Below, in pieces: positions 33,519-43,503 of a stretch of DNA of 64,000 nt. The notes beneath the pieces were generated by a model. It was not told the origin of the DNA, did not search any database, and was given only the letters and a program-made list of their open reading frames with translations. Position 1 is the first letter of the stretch. The number at the start of each line of letters is the position of its first letter. Source of the stretch: Porphyrobacter sp. (lineage in GTDB: Bacteria > Pseudomonadota > Alphaproteobacteria > Sphingomonadales > Sphingomonadaceae); assembly GCA_017744315.1 (NCBI GenBank), contig JAGIBN010000001.1, positions 372,001-436,000 on the forward strand, read 5' to 3'. A program made the position numbers and the translations under genes.

Positions 33519-33950
33519 ATGCAAGAAGGCACTTTCATCGCACCGGGTTACCCGCAGGAAACCGGCGGCAGGCAGCCGGACGTCTATGCCGCGAACTGCC
33601 CGACCCGGCAGCTGCTCGACCGCATTGCCGACAAATGGAGCGTGCTGATCCTGACGACGCTCGGTATGGACGAGATGCGCTTCAATGCGCTGAAACGCCG
33701 GATCGACGGAATCTCGCAGAAGATGCTGAGCCAGACCTTGCGCTCGCTGGAGCGCGACGGGCTGGTCGCGCGCCATGTCGTGCCGACCGTGCCGGTGACG
33801 GTCAGCTATGCGATCACGCCGCTCGGCAGCGAACTGATCGCGGCGCTTCAGGCGATGATCGACTGGGCGGAGCGGCGCATGGCCGACGTCACGCTCTCGC
33901 AGCTTGCCTACGACGTTCGGGAGCGGGAATTGGCTGAGGCGATAGGCTGA
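33519..33950 (+). CDS. HxlR-family transcriptional regulator
   Basis: 143 residues. The winged helix-turn-helix of the HxlR family is plain: CPTRQLLDRIADKWSVLILT with the early Cys typical of redox- or aldehyde-sensing members, then FNALKRRIDGISQKMLSQTL and VSYAITPLGSEL. Some members of the family sense electrophiles or oxidants through this Cys; that is inference here. ATG 33519 (MQEGTFIAPGYP) is used, with an alternative GTG at 33501. It is divergent from the NAD(P)-binding protein it probably controls. The pair separates tsf from pyrH. Confidence 0.88.
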   Translation: MQEGTFIAPGYPQETGGRQPDVYAANCPTRQLLDRIADKWSVLILTTLGMDEMRFNALKRRIDGISQKMLSQTLRSLERDGLVARHVVPTVPVTVSYAITPLGSELIAALQAMIDWAERRMADVTLSQLAYDVRERELAEAIG

Positions 33951-34117
33951 ACTCGCTCCGGGTCGCGTTGATTGAGCCATAGTCTCCGAAGGGGTAGGCG
34001 GAGGCGTTGCGGCAAGGCTGCGCCGGGTCGGTGGCGCTCATCCACAAGCTCGCCCCTTGGCAAGCCGCCCGCGCGCTCCTAAAGCCGGGCGAAATGCCCA
34101 GAGGAGATTGTGCGGCC

Positions 34118-34840
34118 ATGAGTTCTTCCCCCTACAAGCGCGTCCTTCTCAAGCTGTCGGGCGAAGTCTTGATGGGAAGCCAGCAGTTCGGGATCGACCC
34201 GGATTTCGTCGCCGAACTTGCCAAGGAAGTGAAGGCGGCCAAGGAGACCGGCCTGGAGATCTGCCTCGTCATCGGCGGCGGCAACATCTTCCGCGGCATG
34301 GCCGGTGCCGCGCGCGGCATGGACCGCGCGCAGGCCGACTACATGGGCATGCTGGCCACCGTCATGAACGCACTGGCGATGCAGAACGCGCTGGAGCAGC
34401 TCGGCGTCGAGACCCGCGTGCAGTCCGCCGTGCAGATGGACCAGGTCTGCGAGCCGGTGATCCGCCGCCGGGCCGAGCGTCACCTTGAAAAGGGCCGCGT
34501 GGTGATCTTCGCCGCCGGCGTCGGCGCGCCCTATTTCACCACCGATTCGGGCGCTGCCCTGCGCGCCGCCGAAATGCGCTGCGACGCCCTGCTCAAGGGC
34601 ACCAGCGTCGATGGCGTCTACGACAGCGATCCCAAGACCAATCCGGACGCCAAGCGTTACGATTCGGTCGATTACGACACCGTCCTCGCCGACAACCTGA
34701 AGGTGATGGACGCTTCCGCCGTGGCGCTCTGCCGCGACAACGCAATCCCGATCGTCGTGTTCTCGATCCGCGAGAAGGGCAATCTTGCCACCGTTCTCGC
34801 GGGCGGCGGCACCAAGACGATCGTCCAGAAAGGAGCCTGA
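34118..34840 (+). CDS. pyrH: UMP kinase
   Basis: 240 residues of the amino-acid-kinase fold: [66 protein letters not shown] and [15 protein letters not shown]. It makes UDP from UMP and is allosterically controlled in bacteria. ATG 34118 (MSSSPYKR) follows AGAGGAG; the frame is open 37 codons earlier without homology. It starts the long plus-strand run to skp, with frr only 3 bases downstream. Confidence 0.96.
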   Translation: MSSSPYKRVLLKLSGEVLMGSQQFGIDPDFVAELAKEVKAAKETGLEICLVIGGGNIFRGMAGAARGMDRAQADYMGMLATVMNALAMQNALEQLGVETRVQSAVQMDQVCEPVIRRRAERHLEKGRVVIFAAGVGAPYFTTDSGAALRAAEMRCDALLKGTSVDGVYDSDPKTNPDAKRYDSVDYDTVLADNLKVMDASAVALCRDNAIPIVVFSIREKGNLATVLAGGGTKTIVQKGA

Positions 34841-34843
34841 TTC

Positions 34844-35401
34844 ATGGCCAAGTACGACAAGGCGGACCTCGAACGCCGCATGACCGGCGCGATCGAAGCG
34901 CTCAAGCACGACCTCTCGGGCCTGCGCACCGGCCGCGCCAATACCGCGCTGCTGGAGCCGATCATGGTCACCGTCTACGGTGCCAGCACCCCGATCACCC
35001 AGGTCGCGACGATCTCGGCCCCCGAACCGCGCATGCTTTCGGTGCAGGTCTGGGACAAGTCGAACATCGGCCCCGTGGAAAAGGCGATCCGTTCGGCAGG
35101 TCTGGGTCTCAATCCGATCAACGACGGCAACACCCTGCGCCTGCCGATCCCGGACCTGACCGAGGAACGCCGCAAGGAACTCGCCAAGCTCGCCGGTTCC
35201 TACGCCGAGAAGGCCCGCGTCGCCATTCGCAACGTCCGCCGCGACGGTATCGAGAACCTCAAGGCCGACGAGAAGAAGAAGGAAATTTCGGAAGACGAGC
35301 GCAAGCGCGGCGAAACCGAAGTCCAGAAGCTGACCGACGACATGATCAAGCAGCTCGACGAAGTGTTCGGCGCCAAGGAAAAGGAAATCCTCGGCAAGTG
35401 A
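34844..35401 (+). CDS. frr: Ribosome recycling factor
   Basis: 185 residues, the standard length. Contains LKHDLSGLRTGRANTALLEP, TISAPEPRMLSVQVWDKSNI and LPIPDLTEERRKELAKLAGS. With EF-G it splits post-termination ribosomes. It begins 3 bases after pyrH, so the two are almost surely cotranscribed. Confidence 0.97.
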   Translation: MAKYDKADLERRMTGAIEALKHDLSGLRTGRANTALLEPIMVTVYGASTPITQVATISAPEPRMLSVQVWDKSNIGPVEKAIRSAGLGLNPINDGNTLRLPIPDLTEERRKELAKLAGSYAEKARVAIRNVRRDGIENLKADEKKKEISEDERKRGETEVQKLTDDMIKQLDEVFGAKEKEILGK

Positions 35402-35432
35402 GGCCTTGCGGCACCGGCTTGAGGACCCTCTG

Positions 35433-36122
35433 ATGGCGAAGAGCGAACCCGTTTCCGCGCGTCACGTTGCCATCATCATGGATGGCAACGGCCGCTGGGC
35501 GAAGAGGCGCCACCTGCCTCGCGTGCTGGGCCACCAGCGCGGCGTGGAGGCGGTGCGCCGCGTTGTGCGCGGCGCGCGCGAAATGGGGCTGGAAGCGCTG
35601 ACGCTCTACGCCTTCTCCACTGAGAACTGGCGACGGCCGGAGGAAGAGGTCTCCGACCTCATGAGCCTGATGAAGCGCTTCATCCTCTCCGACCTCGACG
35701 AGTTCGCGGCGGCGGGCGTGCGGCTCAAGATCATCGGCAATTACAGGGCGTTCAAGCCCGATGTCGTCGAATTGATCGAAGGCGCGGTGGCGAAAACCGC
35801 GGCCAATACCGGCACCACGCTGGCCGTGGCGCTGAACTACGGTTCGCAGGACGAAATCGCCCGCGCCGCCACCAAGGCGGCGGCCAAGGGAGAGATCACG
35901 CCGGAAACGATCTCGGCGGAACTGGATACGGCGGACCTGCCGCCGCTCGACCTGGTGATCCGCACCTCCGGCGAAGTGCGGCTGTCGAACTTCCTTCTCT
36001 GGCAGGCGGCCTATGCCGAAATGCTGTTCACCGAGGTGCTCTGGCCGGACTTCACCGCCGAACATCTGCGTCAGGCGCTCGAAGACTTCACCGCCCGCGA
36101 GAGGCGTTATGGCGGACGCTGA
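35433..36122 (+). CDS. uppS: Undecaprenyl diphosphate synthase (cis-prenyltransferase)
   Basis: 229 residues. The catalytic Asp is in VAIIMDGNGRWAKRR, with LTLYAFSTENWRRP and RTSGEVRLSNFLLWQAAYAE (the usual RTSGExRLSNFLLWQ motif) following. It makes the C55 carrier used for peptidoglycan and surface polysaccharides. ATG 35433 (MAKSEPVSARH) is the preferred start; an in-frame start 9 codons upstream is less likely. It overlaps cdsA by 14 bases. Confidence 0.95.
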   Translation: MAKSEPVSARHVAIIMDGNGRWAKRRHLPRVLGHQRGVEAVRRVVRGAREMGLEALTLYAFSTENWRRPEEEVSDLMSLMKRFILSDLDEFAAAGVRLKIIGNYRAFKPDVVELIEGAVAKTAANTGTTLAVALNYGSQDEIARAATKAAAKGEITPETISAELDTADLPPLDLVIRTSGEVRLSNFLLWQAAYAEMLFTEVLWPDFTAEHLRQALEDFTARERRYGGR

Positions 36123-36882
36123 TCCCCCCAGAAAGACGTCCGACCTCGGGGTGCGGACAGTTTCGGCAGCGGTCATGCTGGTCGTGGCCGGCGGGGCGCT
36201 CTGGCTGGGCGGGGTGGTCTGGACCGCTTTCGTCTGTGCCGTGGCGCTTGGCGTGCTGTGGGAATGGGTCAGGCTGGCGCGCGGCGGCACGCAGCATCCG
36301 GGTGAGCGCGCCGCGTTCAATTTCGGCGGCATGCTCTATGTCGGGATCGGCGCGGCGATGCTGCTGTTCCTGCGCAACCCCGCTTTCAGCCTCGCCCCGC
36401 TGCTGACGATCCTGCTGGCGGTGATCGGTGTCGATGTCGGCGCCTACTTCACCGGGCGCAGCCTCGGCGGCCCGAAGATCGCACCGTCGATCAGTCCGTC
36501 CAAGACCTGGTCCGGCCTGCTCGGCGGCGTGCTCGGCGCGACGCTGGTGCTGTTCGGTGCCGCGCGGTTCTGGCAGGAGGGGCTGCTCTCGGTCCATCCG
36601 CAGGGCAATGCCGCCGATGCGCCTGCCTGCTTCGGCATGCAGCCCTGCTGGTATCTGACCGCGAACGCGCTGCCGCTTTTCACGACCTGCCTGCTCACCG
36701 GCATTCTCGTCGCCGTCTGCGCGCAGGCGGGCGATTTCTTCGAGAGCTGGATGAAGCGCCGCGCCGGGGTGAAAGACTCCGGCAACTTCATTCCCGGTCA
36801 CGGCGGTTTCTTCGACCGTCTTGACGGCTTGCTGGCGGTGCTTTTCGTGCTAGGCCTGATGATCCTTTTCCAGCCGCGATGA
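36109..36882 (+). CDS. cdsA: Phosphatidate cytidylyltransferase
   Basis: 257 residues with about six membrane helices. The C-terminal signature is present: KRRAGVKDSGNFIPGHGGFF followed by DRLDGL. SPSKTWSGLLGGVLGATLVL carries the conserved SPKKTWEG-like site. It makes CDP-diacylglycerol, the substrate of PssA and PgsA, whose genes are also in this window. ATG 36109 overlaps the uppS end, and its own end overlaps dxr by 4 bases. Confidence 0.94.
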   Translation: MADADPPRKTSDLGVRTVSAAVMLVVAGGALWLGGVVWTAFVCAVALGVLWEWVRLARGGTQHPGERAAFNFGGMLYVGIGAAMLLFLRNPAFSLAPLLTILLAVIGVDVGAYFTGRSLGGPKIAPSISPSKTWSGLLGGVLGATLVLFGAARFWQEGLLSVHPQGNAADAPACFGMQPCWYLTANALPLFTTCLLTGILVAVCAQAGDFFESWMKRRAGVKDSGNFIPGHGGFFDRLDGLLAVLFVLGLMILFQPR

Positions 36883-38039
36883 CGACCATGCGCACCATTT
36901 CCGTTCTCGGAGCCACCGGCTCCATCGGCGCATCGACGCTGGACCTCGTTCGCCGCAATCCGGCGGACTGGCGCGTCGCCGCGCTGACTGCCAACGGCAA
37001 CGTCGCCGAACTGGCCAGGCTGGCAGTGGAATTCTCCGCCGAACTCGCCGTCGTCGCCGACGAGGCGCGGCTTCCCGAACTGCGCGACGCGCTCGCCGGA
37101 ACCGGCATCGAGACGGCGGGCGGCGCTGCTGCGCTCGTGGAAGCGGCGGCGCGCGGCGCCGACGTTACTGTCGCGGCGATCGTCGGCTGCGCAGGCCTTG
37201 CGCCGACGATGGCGGCGATCGAGCAGGGCGGCGTGATTGCGCTGGCCAACAAGGAAGCGCTCGTCTCGGCGGGCGAAGTGATGACGGCGGCGGTCGAGCG
37301 CCACGGCGCCACCTTGCTGCCGATCGATTCCGAGCACAACGCGATCTTCCAGTGCCTGCAAGGCAACAGCCTCGACCATGTCCGCTGGATCACGCTCACC
37401 GCCAGCGGCGGCCCGTTCCGCGACTGGTCGCTCGACCGGCTGACCCTGGCGACGCCCGCGCAGGCGATCAAGCACCCCAATTGGGACATGGGCGCGAAGA
37501 TCAGCGTCGATTCGGCGACGATGTTCAACAAGGGCCTCGAACTGATCGAGGCGCATTACCTGTTCCCGGTCGGCCTCGACAAGCTCCGCATCATCGTGCA
37601 CCCGCAGTCCGTCGTTCATTCGATGGTCGAGTACCGCGATGGCTCCACATTGGCGCAGCTAGGGCCTTCCGACATGCGCGTGCCGATCGCCTCGGCGCTG
37701 GCCTGGCCGGAGCGGATGGACACGCCTTGCGCGCCGCTGGATCTTGCCGAAATCGGCGAGCTGACCTTCCGCAAGCCCGACGAAGTGCGCTTTCCCGCCA
37801 CCCGTCTCGCGCGCGAGGCGGCGGAAGCGGGCGGCGGCATTCCCGCCGTGCTCAACGCCGCCAACGAAGTGGCGGTGGCCGCCTTCCTCGGCGGTCAGAT
37901 CCCGTTCACGCGCATCGCCGCACAAGTCGAGGACGTGCTCGGTGCCTACGCGCCGCCCGCGCCTGCGAGCCTGTCGGACGTACTTGCGGTTGACGGCGAG
38001 GCGCGAGCAAGGGCAAGCATGCTGGCCGGGACCGCGTAA
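36879..38039 (+). CDS. dxr: 1-deoxy-D-xylulose 5-phosphate reductoisomerase
   Basis: 386 residues. NADPH site VLGATGSIGASTLDLVRRN, then NKEALVSAGE and the metal/substrate region LLPIDSEHNAIFQCL, TASGGPFRDWSLDRL and HPNWDMGAKISVDSATMFNK. It catalyses the second step of the MEP isoprenoid pathway, so it supplies the uppS substrate made from the same operon. The ATG overlaps the cdsA stop (ATGA). Confidence 0.97.
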   Translation: MTTMRTISVLGATGSIGASTLDLVRRNPADWRVAALTANGNVAELARLAVEFSAELAVVADEARLPELRDALAGTGIETAGGAAALVEAAARGADVTVAAIVGCAGLAPTMAAIEQGGVIALANKEALVSAGEVMTAAVERHGATLLPIDSEHNAIFQCLQGNSLDHVRWITLTASGGPFRDWSLDRLTLATPAQAIKHPNWDMGAKISVDSATMFNKGLELIEAHYLFPVGLDKLRIIVHPQSVVHSMVEYRDGSTLAQLGPSDMRVPIASALAWPERMDTPCAPLDLAEIGELTFRKPDEVRFPATRLAREAAEAGGGIPAVLNAANEVAVAAFLGGQIPFTRIAAQVEDVLGAYAPPAPASLSDVLAVDGEARARASMLAGTA

Positions 38040-38070
38040 CGAACGCGGTCCGAAGAGGATTCCCTGAATA

Positions 38071-39456
38071 GTGACCGCATCGCCGAACCTTTTGACGACG
38101 ATTTTCGCGTTCCTGCTGGTGCTGGGGCCGCTCGTGCTGATCCACGAGCTGGGCCACTATCTGGTCGGGCGGCTGTTCGGCGTGAAGGCGGATGCCTTCT
38201 CGATCGGCTTCGGCAAGGAGATCGCGGGCTGGACCGACAAGCGCGGCACCCGCTGGAAGCTCTCGATGCTGCCGCTGGGTGGCTATGTCCAGTTCGCGGG
38301 CGACATGAACCCGGCCTCGGCACCCAGTGCCGGGGAAGACGGCCTGACGGCTGCCGAGCGTGCGAAGACGTTTCATGTGAAGCCGCTGTGGCAGCGCGCG
38401 CTGATCGTCTTCGCCGGACCGCTGACGAACTTCGTGCTCTGCGTGCTGATCCTGGCCGGCTTCGTCTATGCCCACGGCCGCCTGATCGCGGAACCGGAGA
38501 TCGTCGGTTTCTCCGAGACCTCTTCGGCCAAGGCGGCGGGACTTGAGATCGGCGACCGTATCGTCGCCATCGACGGCGACAAGATCTCCAGCGTCACCGA
38601 GATCCCCGAACATACCGTCTACTTCCCCGGCAAGACCGTGAATCTCGCGGTCGAACGACAGGGGCGCGCGCTCGTCCTGCCGGTGAAGATCGCCGGCGAG
38701 GAAGTCAGCGACGATTTCGGCAACAAGGCGAAGATCGGCGATCTGGGCCTCGATTTCGCGGTTCCGGTGGTCAGCGGGATCATGGACGGCTCGCCGGCGG
38801 ATCAGGCCGGCATGAAGATCGGTGATCGCATCGTCGCCCTCGGCCAAACCCCGATCAACAGCTTCCGCGAAGTGCCGCCGCTGGTCATGCCCAAGGCCGG
38901 GCAGCGCACCACCGTCACCGTCCTGCGTGGCGGCGAGGCGCATGTCCTGCCGCTCACTATCGGCAGCGCTGTGCAGACGGATGAGAAGGGCCACTCCGTC
39001 ACCGTCGGACGGATCGGCGTCGAATCCGGATTCGGCCGTCTCGAAAAGGTCGGCCCGGTCGAAGCGTTGGGCATCGGTGTCGAGCGCAGCTTCGGCCTGA
39101 TGGGAACGATCGTCACTGGAATTCGCCAGATCGTGACGGGCGACCGCTCGGTTCGCGAACTGGGCGGCCCGATCAAGATCGCCAAGTATTCGGGCGAGCA
39201 GTTCTCGCTCGGATGGGAGCCTTTCGTGGGCTTCGTGGCGATGATTTCGATTAACTTGGCATTCATCAACTTACTGCCAATTCCTGGCCTCGACGGCGGG
39301 CACCTGGCTTTCTATGCGGCCGAACTGGTTCGCCGGAAGCCTCTGGGACTGCGCAGTCAGGAATGGGCGATCCGAACCGGGGTGGTACTCGTGCTTGCCC
39401 TGATGCTGTTCGTCACGGTCAACGATCTGGCATCTCTCCCGATTTTCGGGGGATAG
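38071..39456 (+). CDS. rseP: RIP zinc metalloprotease RseP
   Basis: 461 residues. The intramembrane zinc site HELGH is in the first helix (VLIHELGHYLVGRLFGVKAD), and the third zinc ligand region is NLLPIPGLDGGHLAFYAAEL. Two PDZ domains lie between (about 150-330). It cleaves anti-sigma factors and leftover signal peptides in the membrane. The start is GTG 38071. It sits between dxr and bamA as in most proteobacteria. Confidence 0.95.
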   Translation: MTASPNLLTTIFAFLLVLGPLVLIHELGHYLVGRLFGVKADAFSIGFGKEIAGWTDKRGTRWKLSMLPLGGYVQFAGDMNPASAPSAGEDGLTAAERAKTFHVKPLWQRALIVFAGPLTNFVLCVLILAGFVYAHGRLIAEPEIVGFSETSSAKAAGLEIGDRIVAIDGDKISSVTEIPEHTVYFPGKTVNLAVERQGRALVLPVKIAGEEVSDDFGNKAKIGDLGLDFAVPVVSGIMDGSPADQAGMKIGDRIVALGQTPINSFREVPPLVMPKAGQRTTVTVLRGGEAHVLPLTIGSAVQTDEKGHSVTVGRIGVESGFGRLEKVGPVEALGIGVERSFGLMGTIVTGIRQIVTGDRSVRELGGPIKIAKYSGEQFSLGWEPFVGFVAMISINLAFINLLPIPGLDGGHLAFYAAELVRRKPLGLRSQEWAIRTGVVLVLALMLFVTVNDLASLPIFGG

Positions 39457-39613
39457 CCTGGAGAATTCATCAACCATCACATTTCCGCCGGGATTGGCTG
39501 CTTGATTGGACGTCGTCCATCGGGCAGATGGGCGCGATTGCCTGTCGATATGACGGGTAGCCTGGCGGGTCGGTCGAAGTCCTCGCGAAAGCGAATACGG
39601 GAATTTGCGTAGA

Positions 39614-42292
39614 ATGATCGGATTGGAAATGGGTCGCAGCACTGAAGCTCGCCGTGCGCCGCAGCTTGCCATAGTGCTTCTGGGGACCACGATCCTCGCT
39701 GGAGCGCCCGAAATCGCGCTGGCGCAGACGGCCCCCGCCCGCACCGCACCCGCCCCTACTGCACCGGTTGCGGCTCCTGCTCCGGAAGCCGGCGAAACGA
39801 TTCAGACGATCCAGGTCAAGGGTGCAGAGCGCCTCGAACCGCAGACCGTGCTCTCCTACATCCAGTTGCGCGTCGGCCAGCCTTACACCAAGGCTGCAGG
39901 TGACGCCGCGCTGAAGGACCTTTACGCCACCGAGCTGTTCTCGGACGCGCAAGTCGGCAACGAGAACGGCGTCGTGACCATCACGGTCAAGGAGAACCCG
40001 GTCGTCAACCGCATCATCCTCGAAGGCAACAAGCGCATCAAGGACGACAAGATCCTGCCGGAGATCAAGGTCTCGCCGCGCCAGATCTTCACCCGTTCCA
40101 AGATCCGCGCCGACGTTGCCCGCATCATCGAGCTGTACAAGCGTCAGGGCCGCTACGCCGCGACCGTCGAGCCGAAGATGGTCATGCTCGACCAGAACCG
40201 CGTCGACATCGTCTTCGAGATCACCGAGGGCGACAAGTCCAAGGTCCGTCAGATCAACATCCTCGGCAACGAGCATTTCTCGGCCGGCGAACTGCGCGCG
40301 CAAATGGTCACCAAGCAGGCCCGTTTCACGCGCCTGTTCAGCTCGGGCACCAGCTACGATCCCGACCGCATGGCTTTCGACCAGCAGAAGCTGCGCCAGT
40401 TCTACCTGACACAGGGCTATGCTGACTTCCGCGTGGTTTCGGCCGTGGCCGAACTGACGCCGGACAAGAAGGACTTCATCATCACGTACGTGGTGGAGGA
40501 GGGCAAGCGCTACAAATTCGGCGACGTGAAGGTCGAGAGCCAGCTGCGCGACTTCGACGGCGAGAAGCTCGCGAAGAACCTGACGATCCACAAGGGCGAT
40601 TGGTACGACGCGAAGAAGGTCGAAGACACGATCGAAGGCCTGAACGACACCGCGGGTGCCTTCGGCTATGCCTTCGCCGACGTGCGCCCGCAGTACGATC
40701 GCGACAAGGAAAACCTCACCATGGGGTTGACCTTCGTGATCCAGGAGGCGCCGCGCGTCTATGTCGAGCGGATCGACATCAACGGCAACACGCTGACGCA
40801 GGACAAGGTCGTCCGTCGCGAGTTCCGTCTGGCCGAGGGCGACGCCTTCAACTCGCTCCAGGTCAAACGCTCGACCAACCGCATCAAGTCGCTCGGCTAT
40901 TTCCAGGAGAAGTTCGAGGTCGAGCAGAAGCCGGGCAGCGCCGAGGACCGCATCATCCTCGAAGCCAACCTCGAGGAAAAGCCGACCGGCGAACTCCAGC
41001 TCTCGGCCGGTTTCTCCAGCCTTGAGCGCTTCATCTTCCAGGCCTCGATCCGCCAGCGCAATTTCCGTGGCCGCGGCCAGACGATCGGCCTGTCGGGCAG
41101 CTATTCGTCGTATTCCAAGTCGCTGGAAGCCAGCTTCGTTGAGCCGTACCTGTTCGACAAGAACGTGTCGCTGGGCGTGGATATCTATCGCCGAGACTAC
41201 AACAGCTTCCAGTATCTGAACTCCAGCCGTAACACGACGTACGAGCAGTCAACTACCGGCTTCCAGGTTCGTGCGGGTGTGCCGCTGACTGAATATCTGA
41301 CCGCGATCGGCCGTTACACACTCAATTATGACAATGTGACGCTGGACAAGGGTACGTACTATTCGGTCGATCAGAACGGCAACTATACCTGCGATTCGCT
41401 CCGTGCCGGTCGTTATCTCTGCGATGCCATCGGCAAGCGCCTCAGTTCGATCCTCGGTGGATCGCTGATCTACGACAATCTCGACAACCGCATGCGCCCG
41501 ACGCGTGGCGAAACCATTTCGGCCAATGTCGACATTGCTGGTCTGGGCGGCGACGTGAAGTATTATCGTATTCGCGGCAATGCGGCCAAGTATTGGCCGG
41601 TTGGCGGCGGCTTCATCTTCTCGATTCTGGGCGAGGGCGGGCTCATCAAGGGATGGGGCGGCAACGACATCCGCCTGAACGACCGCTTCTATCTGGGCGA
41701 GCCGGATATTCGCGGCTTCGGCATTCGCGGTGTCGGCCCCCGTGTGCTGCGTCAGTATTACACGGCGGATTCCAGCGGGGCCTATACTGTCAAAGGACAG
41801 GATTCGAACGACGCGCTGGGCGGGCGCTATTACTACAAAGCGCGCGGGGAGCTTGAGATCCCGCTCGGTTCGGGCGCCCGTGAAATGGGTCTGCGTCCTT
41901 CGATCTTCGTCGACGCAGGTGCTGTTTGGGCGATCAAATCGCCGCAGCTTAACGACAATTGCCATGAACCGGGTTCGCAGGGATGCTTTGTGGGATCGCG
42001 TGATTCCAGCGGCAACCAGCTCTATACCCAGACGGCTGCAGACGGTACGACTTCAACCACGACGAGCGCGACCAACACGGTTACCGGCGGCGCCAATGTG
42101 GCTATCGGCACGTATACCAACTTCACGGAAAGCTTCCTTGGCAACACCTGGAAGCCGCGCGTCGCCGTCGGGTTCGGCGTGAACTGGAACTCGCCTTTCG
42201 GGCCGTTCCGCATCGACATCTCCAAGGCGCTGCTCAAGTATGACGGCGACCGGACCAAGACCTTCACTTTCAACGTGGGAACTCAATTCTGA
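39614..42292 (+). CDS. bamA: Outer membrane protein assembly factor BamA
   Basis: About 892 residues. A signal peptide (to about residue 38, cutting near ALAQT) and an Ala/Pro linker precede five POTRA domains (about 60-450; first strand IQTIQVKGAERLEPQTVLSY). A 16-strand barrel follows, ending FTFNVGTQF with the C-terminal Phe of outer-membrane barrels. It inserts beta-barrel proteins. The start is uncertain: TTG 39605, ATG 39614 and ATG 39629 are in frame, and none has a clear ribosome site. It runs into skp with a 1-base overlap. Confidence 0.95.
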   Translation: MIGLEMGRSTEARRAPQLAIVLLGTTILAGAPEIALAQTAPARTAPAPTAPVAAPAPEAGETIQTIQVKGAERLEPQTVLSYIQLRVGQPYTKAAGDAALKDLYATELFSDAQVGNENGVVTITVKENPVVNRIILEGNKRIKDDKILPEIKVSPRQIFTRSKIRADVARIIELYKRQGRYAATVEPKMVMLDQNRVDIVFEITEGDKSKVRQINILGNEHFSAGELRAQMVTKQARFTRLFSSGTSYDPDRMAFDQQKLRQFYLTQGYADFRVVSAVAELTPDKKDFIITYVVEEGKRYKFGDVKVESQLRDFDGEKLAKNLTIHKGDWYDAKKVEDTIEGLNDTAGAFGYAFADVRPQYDRDKENLTMGLTFVIQEAPRVYVERIDINGNTLTQDKVVRREFRLAEGDAFNSLQVKRSTNRIKSLGYFQEKFEVEQKPGSAEDRIILEANLEEKPTGELQLSAGFSSLERFIFQASIRQRNFRGRGQTIGLSGSYSSYSKSLEASFVEPYLFDKNVSLGVDIYRRDYNSFQYLNSSRNTTYEQSTTGFQVRAGVPLTEYLTAIGRYTLNYDNVTLDKGTYYSVDQNGNYTCDSLRAGRYLCDAIGKRLSSILGGSLIYDNLDNRMRPTRGETISANVDIAGLGGDVKYYRIRGNAAKYWPVGGGFIFSILGEGGLIKGWGGNDIRLNDRFYLGEPDIRGFGIRGVGPRVLRQYYTADSSGAYTVKGQDSNDALGGRYYYKARGELEIPLGSGAREMGLRPSIFVDAGAVWAIKSPQLNDNCHEPGSQGCFVGSRDSSGNQLYTQTAADGTTSTTTSATNTVTGGANVAIGTYTNFTESFLGNTWKPRVAVGFGVNWNSPFGPFRIDISKALLKYDGDRTKTFTFNVGTQF

Positions 42293-42894
42293 TGAACATG
42301 CTTCTCAAGTCCGCCGCTCTCGCCTCGGGTCTGGCGTTTGTCGCTTTCGCCCAGCCCGCGCTGGCGCAGGCCGTGCCCGCGTCGAAGGTTGCCGTCGTCG
42401 ATCTCGACCGCGTTGCGCGTGAGTGCAATGCCTGCAAGACGGCCAACCAGTCGCTGCAGCAGCAGATCCAGGCCTTCGAGGCCCGCCGCAACCAGCTCCA
42501 GACTTCGCTTCAGCCTGAAGCGCAGGGCCTCGAAACCGCTGTCAAGGCGCTGAATGGCAAGCAGCCCGACGCCGCGCTGCAGGCCCGGATTCAGGCCTAC
42601 CAGCAGAAGGAACAGCAGGCCGGCCAGGAACTGCAGGGCCAGCAGCAGCAGATCCAGCGCAACCAGGCCTATGTCGGCCAGCAGATCCAGGCGCAGCTCC
42701 AGAACCTCTACAAGCCCGCGATGCAGAAGCGCGGTGCCAACGCGCTCGTCGAAGTGGGCCAGACGCTGGCCTACGATCCCTCGCTGGACATCACCACCGA
42801 CGTGCTGACCGCGCTCAACGGTGCGCTGACCTCGATCAACACCACGGCACCGGCTCCGCAGCAGCAGCCGGCTCCGGCGGCCTCGGGCCGTTAA
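42292..42894 (+). CDS. skp: OmpH/Skp-family periplasmic chaperone
   Basis: 200 residues. A signal peptide (ends ALAQA) is followed by the short beta start ([20 protein letters not shown]) and a Gln-rich coiled coil (about 50-140), then a Pro/Ala/Gln tail. Skp forms trimers that hold unfolded outer-membrane proteins. It directly follows bamA, as usual. The two Cys in ECNACK are not typical of the family in E. coli. In LPS-bearing relatives lpxD would come next; here fabZ does. Confidence 0.9.
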   Translation: MNMLLKSAALASGLAFVAFAQPALAQAVPASKVAVVDLDRVARECNACKTANQSLQQQIQAFEARRNQLQTSLQPEAQGLETAVKALNGKQPDAALQARIQAYQQKEQQAGQELQGQQQQIQRNQAYVGQQIQAQLQNLYKPAMQKRGANALVEVGQTLAYDPSLDITTDVLTALNGALTSINTTAPAPQQQPAPAASGR

Positions 42895-42916
42895 AGGGCA
42901 GCGGCGGGTTAAAGCG

Positions 42917-43369
42917 ATGAGCGATTCGACCGAGTTCGTCTACGACACCGCGAAGATCCTGGCGGCCCTGCCGCATCGCTACCCGATGCTGCTGGTCGAC
43001 CGTGTGGTCTCGTTTGATGAGAACGAGATCCACGCGGTCAAGGCCGTGAGCTTCAACGAGGACTTCTTCCAGGGGCACTTTCCTGGCCGTCCGATCATGC
43101 CCGGCGTCCTCCAGATCGAGGCGCTGGCGCAGGCGGCGGGCATCCTGGCCATCGAATCGCTCGGGCTGGCCGGAACCGGCAAGCTCGTCTATTTCATGGC
43201 GATCGAGGAAGCGAAGTTCCGCAATCCGGTGACCCCTGGCAACCTGCTCGACCTGCGGGCCGGCTTCGTTCAGAAGCGTTCACGCGTCTGCAAGTTCTGG
43301 GGCAAGGCCGCGATCGGCGACAAGGTGACTTGCGAAGTCAACTTCACCGCCATGATTGCGGATGCCTGA
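42917..43369 (+). CDS. fabZ: 3-hydroxyacyl-ACP dehydratase FabZ
   Basis: 150 residues, single hot-dog domain. Catalytic His is in [20 protein letters not shown] and catalytic Glu in [20 protein letters not shown]. It dehydrates 3-hydroxyacyl-ACP in fatty acid elongation. It starts 22 bases after skp. In most Gram-negatives fabZ is flanked by lpxD and lpxA; neither is present. Confidence 0.95.
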   Translation: MSDSTEFVYDTAKILAALPHRYPMLLVDRVVSFDENEIHAVKAVSFNEDFFQGHFPGRPIMPGVLQIEALAQAAGILAIESLGLAGTGKLVYFMAIEEAKFRNPVTPGNLLDLRAGFVQKRSRVCKFWGKAAIGDKVTCEVNFTAMIADA

Positions 43370-43418
43370 GCACGGCACCTGACAGGGCGGGGGAAGGCTC
43401 CGGTCGTCCCCTTGACCC

Positions 43419-43446
43419 TTGCTTTTTCGGGGGCTCCCGTGTAAGG
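43419..43446 (+). promoter_or_regulatory. Candidate promoter of rpmE
   Basis: TTGCTT (43419-43424), 16 bases, GTAAGG (43441-43446), then GCGCC. A second -35-like TTGACC lies at 43412, but its spacing to this -10 would be too long. Confidence 0.35.
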
Positions 43447-43503
43447 GCGCCGCTTTCCCAAGCAGGCCGGTCGGAACCGGCCATATGCGAAGAGAGATAC
43501 GAC

